DNA from: Paragordius varius
Lineage: Eukaryota; Nematomorpha
DNA: 64,000 nucleotides
Direction: 5' to 3'
Assembly (NCBI GenBank): GCA_964247055.1
Contig: OZ176050.1
Coordinates: forward strand, 5,828,001 to 5,892,000
Positions 59,201 through 64,000 of this stretch are shown here, one piece after another. The notes under the pieces are model-generated. The model saw only the letters and a list, made by a program, of their open reading frames with translations, ran no database searches and had not been told where the DNA came from. The position numbers and the translations under genes were made by a program. Position 1 is the stretch's first letter; each line of letters starts with the position of its first letter.

Positions 59201-60838
59201 AATAATAACTCTCGTTATTATACAAAAACATGCGTAAATTTAACTTTTTGAGAATTAAACATGGAAAAACAAACATTAGCATGTTTAAATTAAGCCTGAA
59301 TAATCTAACGATGTGTATATGCAGATAATAATCTTTATATCATTTGCATTGTATTATTCTAATTTTATGATAGGGAGACGATGATGGTGAATTCGAAGGG
59401 CTATTCTTTGTTAAACTGGTATATATTAAGTAATTTTTTTTATCGCCTTAATAGTTAAGAAGGGAAAATATATTATATTTATAAAGAGTTGGAATGATCC
59501 CAGGTTAGTTTGGGATGCCAAAGACCAAGGTAACATTAAAGATATTGCTGTCAGCTATGACAAGATATGGATTCCTGATATAGTCCTTTATAATGGGTAT
59601 TTAACCTTAAAGTTTTAACATCGAATTATCTAAAAATGATTTCTAGTCAAAGTTTTAATTAGTAACCTATGCAATAACACATTTTAACACCCCTTTTATG
59701 AATTTATAAAGGTTATTTAATTGGAGTCTAGAGAAAAAAATAAATATATGTAAGCAAGTATGATCTTTTTTGCCTTTTCTTGCTCAAACATTTTCATCCT
59801 TTTCACCAAATTAAAAACCTTAATCACCAATAATTTTGACTATATTGTAATAGTGAATCGGAATTGGCTTATAAAGTAACGCCATTACAGGCTATAGTAC
59901 AAAGTTCGGGAGACGTTTTATGGGTGCCACCGGTTGAAATTGAATTACTATGTAGCAATGGTACGGAAATTTCGAACCCGGATGAGAAAAATGGAAATCT
60001 TACAATAAATTCCACGTCCGAAGATGAATTGGTATATTTTTAATACTTTGAATTAAACATTGTTATGTAAATTGTTTACCTTGTCCCATGGAATGAATAT
60101 AAATATATGTTTGTATTTTTTCTAACATTTGGATACAACACATTCATTTCAGTCCTTCGATGTAAAAAGTCGTTTACCTCAGGCCTGTGTCGTATTTAGA
60201 AACCCCAATTTGAATCAAAGTGTTAAATCGAAATATATTGAATAAACGCGATCTTGCATGTCGACTTTTTTTCCTTAATTTTTAAATTTAATTACCAGTA
60301 TAAGTTAAATCATGGGTCAATGTACAGACAAATAGCTATTAACGTAATAAAATTTTATCAAGATGATAGTATTCATTAAATTTAGATTGTTTTTACCTTT
60401 TTGCCTAAGACCGAAAGAACCAAAACCAGTTCCAGTTTTACAAAAAAACTAAATCGAGATATCGAATAGTACAATTTATCATTTGAAAATCCACTTTGAT
60501 TTGTTGATTATTTACACACATTGGTCTGAACTCTATTAGTTTATATTAGTTTAACGAAATATTATTTAAATTTAGTGTTATTTTCTCACCTTTTTTTCAC
60601 ATCATATATATACATATTAAAGGTGTGTGCTTTCAAATATGGTTCATGGGTATTTGATGCTAGGCGCATTCATTTGACTCTCGCTGATGATGGATTTATT
60701 GTTGAAAAAGATGCTATAACAGATCCCTGGAAATTGGTAGAAAAGCAGGCTGTCTTATTGAACAAAACGTATCCATGTTGTCCGGATGCGCCATATACAA
60801 GCGCCAGTTTTGTAGTGAAACTCAAAAAAGGAGACTAA
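56241..60838 (+). CDS. Soluble nicotinic-receptor-like ligand-binding protein (acetylcholine-binding-protein-like)
   Basis: Five exons: 56241-56465, 59374-59418, 59487-59596, 59854-60031 and 60623-60838, all in phase, giving 257 residues. Residues 1-23 (MIQFKLCLFATLLFVSLFLR...) are a signal peptide. The rest follows the extracellular domain of nicotinic receptors: helix ESKLRKKLFESYDKDVIPL, strand IDVQVGLTLAKIKEL, SWNDPRLVWDAKDQGNIKDI, loop A WIPDIVLYNG, loop E VLWVPPVEIELLC, loop B FKYGSWVFDARRIHL, and loop C YPCCPDAPY with the vicinal cysteines of alpha subunits. The stop follows VVKLKKGD, where receptors have RRRTLYY and begin TM1, so no membrane domain is made. The Cys-loop is also unusual: about 26 residues instead of 13, hydrophilic, with three N-glycosylation sites and no FPFD motif. 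The loop D tryptophan appears to be Phe. Molluscan AChBPs have the same architecture. A truncated pseudogene is possible, but the frame is intact over five exons. Confidence 0.88.
56466..59373 (+). other. First intron of the AChBP-like gene, 2.9 kb
   Basis: AT-rich with a (TA)n run near 58598-58620. No exon or element recognised. The family alignment continues directly from KIKEL to the exon at 59374, so none is missing. Confidence 0.55.
60126..60222 (-). mobile_element. TTAA-type MITE, copy E, internal deletion form
   Basis: Only 97 bp: the ATTTGGATACAACACATTCA end joined to the CCCCAATTTGAATCAAAGTG end, with TTAA on the right (60223-60226) and CTAA on the left. It lies in the last intron of the AChBP-like gene. 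Confidence 0.75.
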
Positions 60839-61672
60839 ATATATTATATTTTAATACAATAAGCATTAGAAATAGATTACAAAATTTGTTTGTTCGTATG
60901 TTCATAATTATTGTTTCACAAACATGTTTTAGTAGATAATTTACTTTAGATGTTACAAATTTATTATAAGACCTTTAAATTTTAATATTCACCCTTTGAT
61001 TGTTTTTAAAATAAATTTTAATTTTGCTTTTCCAAAAAAATATTAGCGTCAGAACTTCTATATACAGTAGATCGTCCTTAATGACCACTCTAGAGTTCTT
61101 AAAAAGCGACTATAAACTAATTAGCTCATAGTATCCGTCATGCACTTTTGTTAAATGTATGTATGTTGGGTGAATAAAGCATTTCAAACATCATACCTTT
61201 TGGGTTTTACTCGAGAGCGATATTATATTCGAATATCTTTATAAGCATTTGAGATATTAGGCTTAATTTAAAAATGTGCAATCTTGTAAATTTTTTAAAA
61301 AAATGATCATAAAATTCTCATTAGAAAATATAATTTTTTTTATCTTATAAAGAAGAATAATTACAGGTACAATATTTTGAATTTTTTGCATATGATGTAT
61401 GTGAAATATTTTATTAATTTTTGAAGTAATCACCAAAGCGATGTAAAATTTAAATATTATAAATAAATTTATTTTAAGGCAAATTTACAAATATGTATTC
61501 TATTATTTTGAGAGCTTCATAAAGAAGTAAAATTGTAAAATATCCTTAAACCTTTTGCGGTTTTTTTGGATATACTATGTTTAATATTTGCTTATGAAAA
61601 TATAAATTAAAATTATTGAATTTAATTATCTTTCGAGAGAAAAATTTCGGTAATTAATGGGAAGTTGATGAA
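60839..61672. other. Spacer between the AChBP-like gene and SEC20
   Basis: 834 bp, AT-rich, same-strand neighbours. ACAGTAGATCGTCCTTAATG at 61064-61083 resembles one end of a pogo-type element, but no partner end was found. Confidence 0.5.
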
Positions 61673-62502
61673 ATGCTGACATATGGACTTTTATATTTAA
61701 ATAGTAACGCAGCTGTAAATTTACACATGCCTGATCTTGTTTTAAAATTGGCTGAATGCAATTTGCAATTAAAACACATTATTAATGTATTTAATTTTAC
61801 ATCATAGAGGATTAATGATTTACCTGAAACACATCACATACTAAATAGTTTGAACCAGGAAGCACAACAAATAATAAAAATATATAAAGCGATTTTAGAA
61901 GTATTTTTGATTTTATAATAGGATTTGGATAATGGACAAAATTTAAAGTTACAAACAAATTATAAAAAGTAAATAATAATCGAATGTCAGGACAATTCAG
62001 GAATTACGCTTAGCTAATTTAAAAGCACAAATAAATTTTGAAAAATATAACAGAAACGCTTTGTTCACAGAAAAATCAGATAAAAATGATGATTTTTTAA
62101 TTAGGAGGTTGAATAAATTTTAAATTAAGGAAGAAGCAAAAACAGGATGAAATATTGAATAGATCTGTACATTTAACTACTGGTATGAAAGATATTACCA
62201 AATTTATTGCTAAAAGTGTCAAACATAGCGAAGATAATTTAAATTTATTAGGTATAAATCTTTTAATTGTAGCCGAGTCATCCAACAAAATTTCCAGCAC
62301 TAATAAAGAACTCAAAACTATGGACATTAATTTAATACATTCCAAAAAACTTTTGCAAAAATTCGAAAGACGGCATTTAACTGATAAATTACTTATAGGT
62401 CTGGCCATCATATTTTTCTTTCTCACAGTTTTATATATTGTTATAAAACGTGCTAGTATTTGGGGCCTTTTGAATCCCCGAAAATTGATACCCTTTTTAT
62501 AA
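61673..62502 (+). CDS. BNIP1: SNARE protein SEC20
   Basis: Five exons: 61673-61786, 61808-61900, 61922-61968, 61991-62107 and 62130-62502, giving 247 residues. SEC20/BNIP1 is a tail-anchored Qb-type SNARE of the ER, acting with syntaxin 18 in Golgi-to-ER transport. The C-terminal half carries the Sec20 signature: ILNRSVHLTTGMKDITKFI, SVKHSEDNLNLL, SSTNKELKTM, LLQKFERRHLTDKLL, then the membrane anchor IGLAIIFFFLTVLYIVIKR, closely matching human KYNRRELTDKLLIFLALALF. The N-terminal coiled region (LAECNLQLKHIIN, INDLPETHHILNSLNQEAQQ) is more diverged but of normal length. The protein ends with about 16 residues after the anchor, more than in human. All four introns are 21, 21, 22 and 22 nt with GT-AG ends; reading through any of them gives a stop or a frame change. 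The start ATG is the first in frame; an extra 5' exon cannot be excluded. Confidence 0.94.
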
Positions 62503-64000
62503 ACTATATAAATAAATTATTTTTACGAATAATTGTTATTTTATTGTATAAAAAACGATCATCTTAAATTTTACTTTATACAAATAATATACTTTTTTAT
62601 TTAAAATCAATAATTTTTATCCATGTTTAACATTTTTTCATTTAAAAAACTTTTTAAATTAAGGATGGAATATTTGAAACCTATAATATTTATTCAAATC
62701 ACTTTTATTAGTTTGATATGATTTTTGCATTATAAAAATGTGTGTATGAAAATTTAAAGAAATATAAAATTTTTATTATATAATACAATTTGTGCCCAAT
62801 TGTTATCAAATATTACGGCTAAAGTATTAGAGAGCTGAAGGAATTTAACGTTTTGAGATTCTCAAACAATTTTTGTATAGTCATCCAAAAATGTTAATTT
62901 TCTAAAAGTATATGAAGAAATGAACAAAATAAACAGGCTTTCGAATCTGAAACCCAATTCTTAATATTTTTGCAAAAATCAACCCGTGTCGGTTTCAACC
63001 GTTCAGAAACCGCTACCGTTCCGGCTACACAAGGTAGTTTAAAATAAAAAAGTTATTGTCCACTTCGTTCCCTTTTTGACCTGATTATTTAAAAGACAGA
63101 ACCAATTCCTCAAAAATGCGGTTGCTTATGCCGTTACGCATATAGTCGAAGGATGCATTAAAATTTCAAGAAAAAAATATGGCTCGCTATTATTTATTGA
63201 TACAAACGCATTAAAGGATACTGTTCATAATTTTAAAATTATTAAAAAAATATAATATTTAGTCTTTATTTCATTAAGCAAACTTACATTTATTCCCCAT
63301 CAGTCAATATATCCAAAAAGTGAAGAAACTACTCATTGATTATAATTTGGCCAACATTACAATGGCCTTACCAACTCAAGTTTTTTTTTAATACAGAGCA
63401 TATATATTTTCAGATTGGAATTAGTTTGACCACTATCCAATCTTAAGGCACGATAAGGATTTTTAATAAATATGATAAATGATATAAATAAACATCATTG
63501 CCTTTGTACTTTTTTCACCATGCATTTAGTCATTATATCTTTTCCAATAAATTGTATTTGACTGAAATTAGTTGATATCAAAGGTTTTTATATTAAAAGT
63601 TTTATACAGAAACCAATATAGGAACCGTTTCTAAATGTCAATTACTGGTTCATTCACTAAAAATATAATAAAAAATTATTTGGCCAGTAATGGGCTCTAA
63701 AATAAGTAAAAAAAAAATTACAAAGTGAGATTATAGATTAGAACATAAATATAGAATTATAAATTATTATTGTTATGTTCGCATTGAATTTATGTAAAGT
63801 TTTGGGCTCTGTTATAAAAAATTACAGTATGACATCTATGCGCCTTTTTCACATTGGTCAATTGATAACACAGTAGCGTGTGTTCTTAAACAATTTTTGT
63901 CCATAATTAAAGAAACAAAAGGAAAAAACTGTTCACTACTGTCCAGTGGCCAACAATAAATGGATCAGAAAAAATGCGCATACTATAACTTTCTCGATAT
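62503..64000. other. Right end of the window, no gene seen
   Basis: AT-rich, about 1.5 kb. TATAAATAAA just after the SEC20 stop is a likely polyadenylation region. I looked for exons separated by 20-25-nt gaps and found none I could support. Confidence 0.5.

Noticed and set aside
56241-60838. The AChBP-like gene as a truncated nAChR pseudogene
   Set aside because: Five exons keep frame, splice sites and key binding residues, and the Cys-loop change fits a soluble protein. It stays possible without expression data.
61064-61140. pogo/Tigger-type element
   Set aside because: One end-like motif only; no inverted partner and no TA duplication could be paired.
1-64000. tRNA, rRNA or spliceosomal RNA genes
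   Set aside because: I looked for tRNA B-box-like and rRNA core motifs and found none I could fold or support.

Overview
The window is animal nuclear DNA: very AT-rich, with spliced genes for a SLC6 neurotransmitter-type transporter, a two-pore K+ channel, a nicotinic-receptor-like ligand-binding protein, casein kinase 1 alpha, the exosome subunit CSL4, the SNARE SEC20 and a secreted DM13 protein. A bilaterian invertebrate with a fast-evolving genome is the best reading. I cannot name the phylum. The most telling trait is a class of spliceosomal introns of only 21-25 nt, next to ordinary introns of 65 nt to several kb. Introns that short are rare in animals; dicyemid mesozoans are the case I know of, but other reduced or parasitic worms are possible.

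Layout. 1-9027 (+): C-terminal half of a SLC6 transporter; one intron holds a 3.6-kb foldback element. 10084-13027 (-): casein kinase 1 alpha with two possible terminal exons. 13945-17108: MITEs and a short Helitron. 17725-19521 (+): secreted protein with two DM13 domains. 19930-23535: a broken RTE-like LINE and an older LINE relic. 23882-25029: two TTAA-type MITEs in inverted orientation. 25066-26737 (+): EXOSC1/CSL4, with six introns of 22-25 nt. 26876-about 34353 (-): a large two-pore K+ channel converging on EXOSC1. 34354-37680: no gene seen. 37682-55580: almost wholly transposons, namely a Helitron family with tandem repeats inside, two hAT copies with perfect 8-bp target duplications, a third hAT-like element with a Helitron inside, and MITEs. 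56241-60838 (+): a soluble acetylcholine-binding-protein-like gene. 61673-62502 (+): SEC20/BNIP1 with four introns of 21-22 nt. 62503-64000: no gene seen.

The genes are unrelated housekeeping and membrane-signalling genes; nothing suggests an operon. Their small exons and tiny introns make several nearly invisible to ORF scans. EXOSC1 and SEC20 were found only by reading conserved protein across 21-25-nt gaps, and every such intron restores frame and family similarity. The strongest biological leads are the ultra-short intron class, the receptor-like protein that ends just before its first membrane segment, and the foldback element inside the transporter gene.
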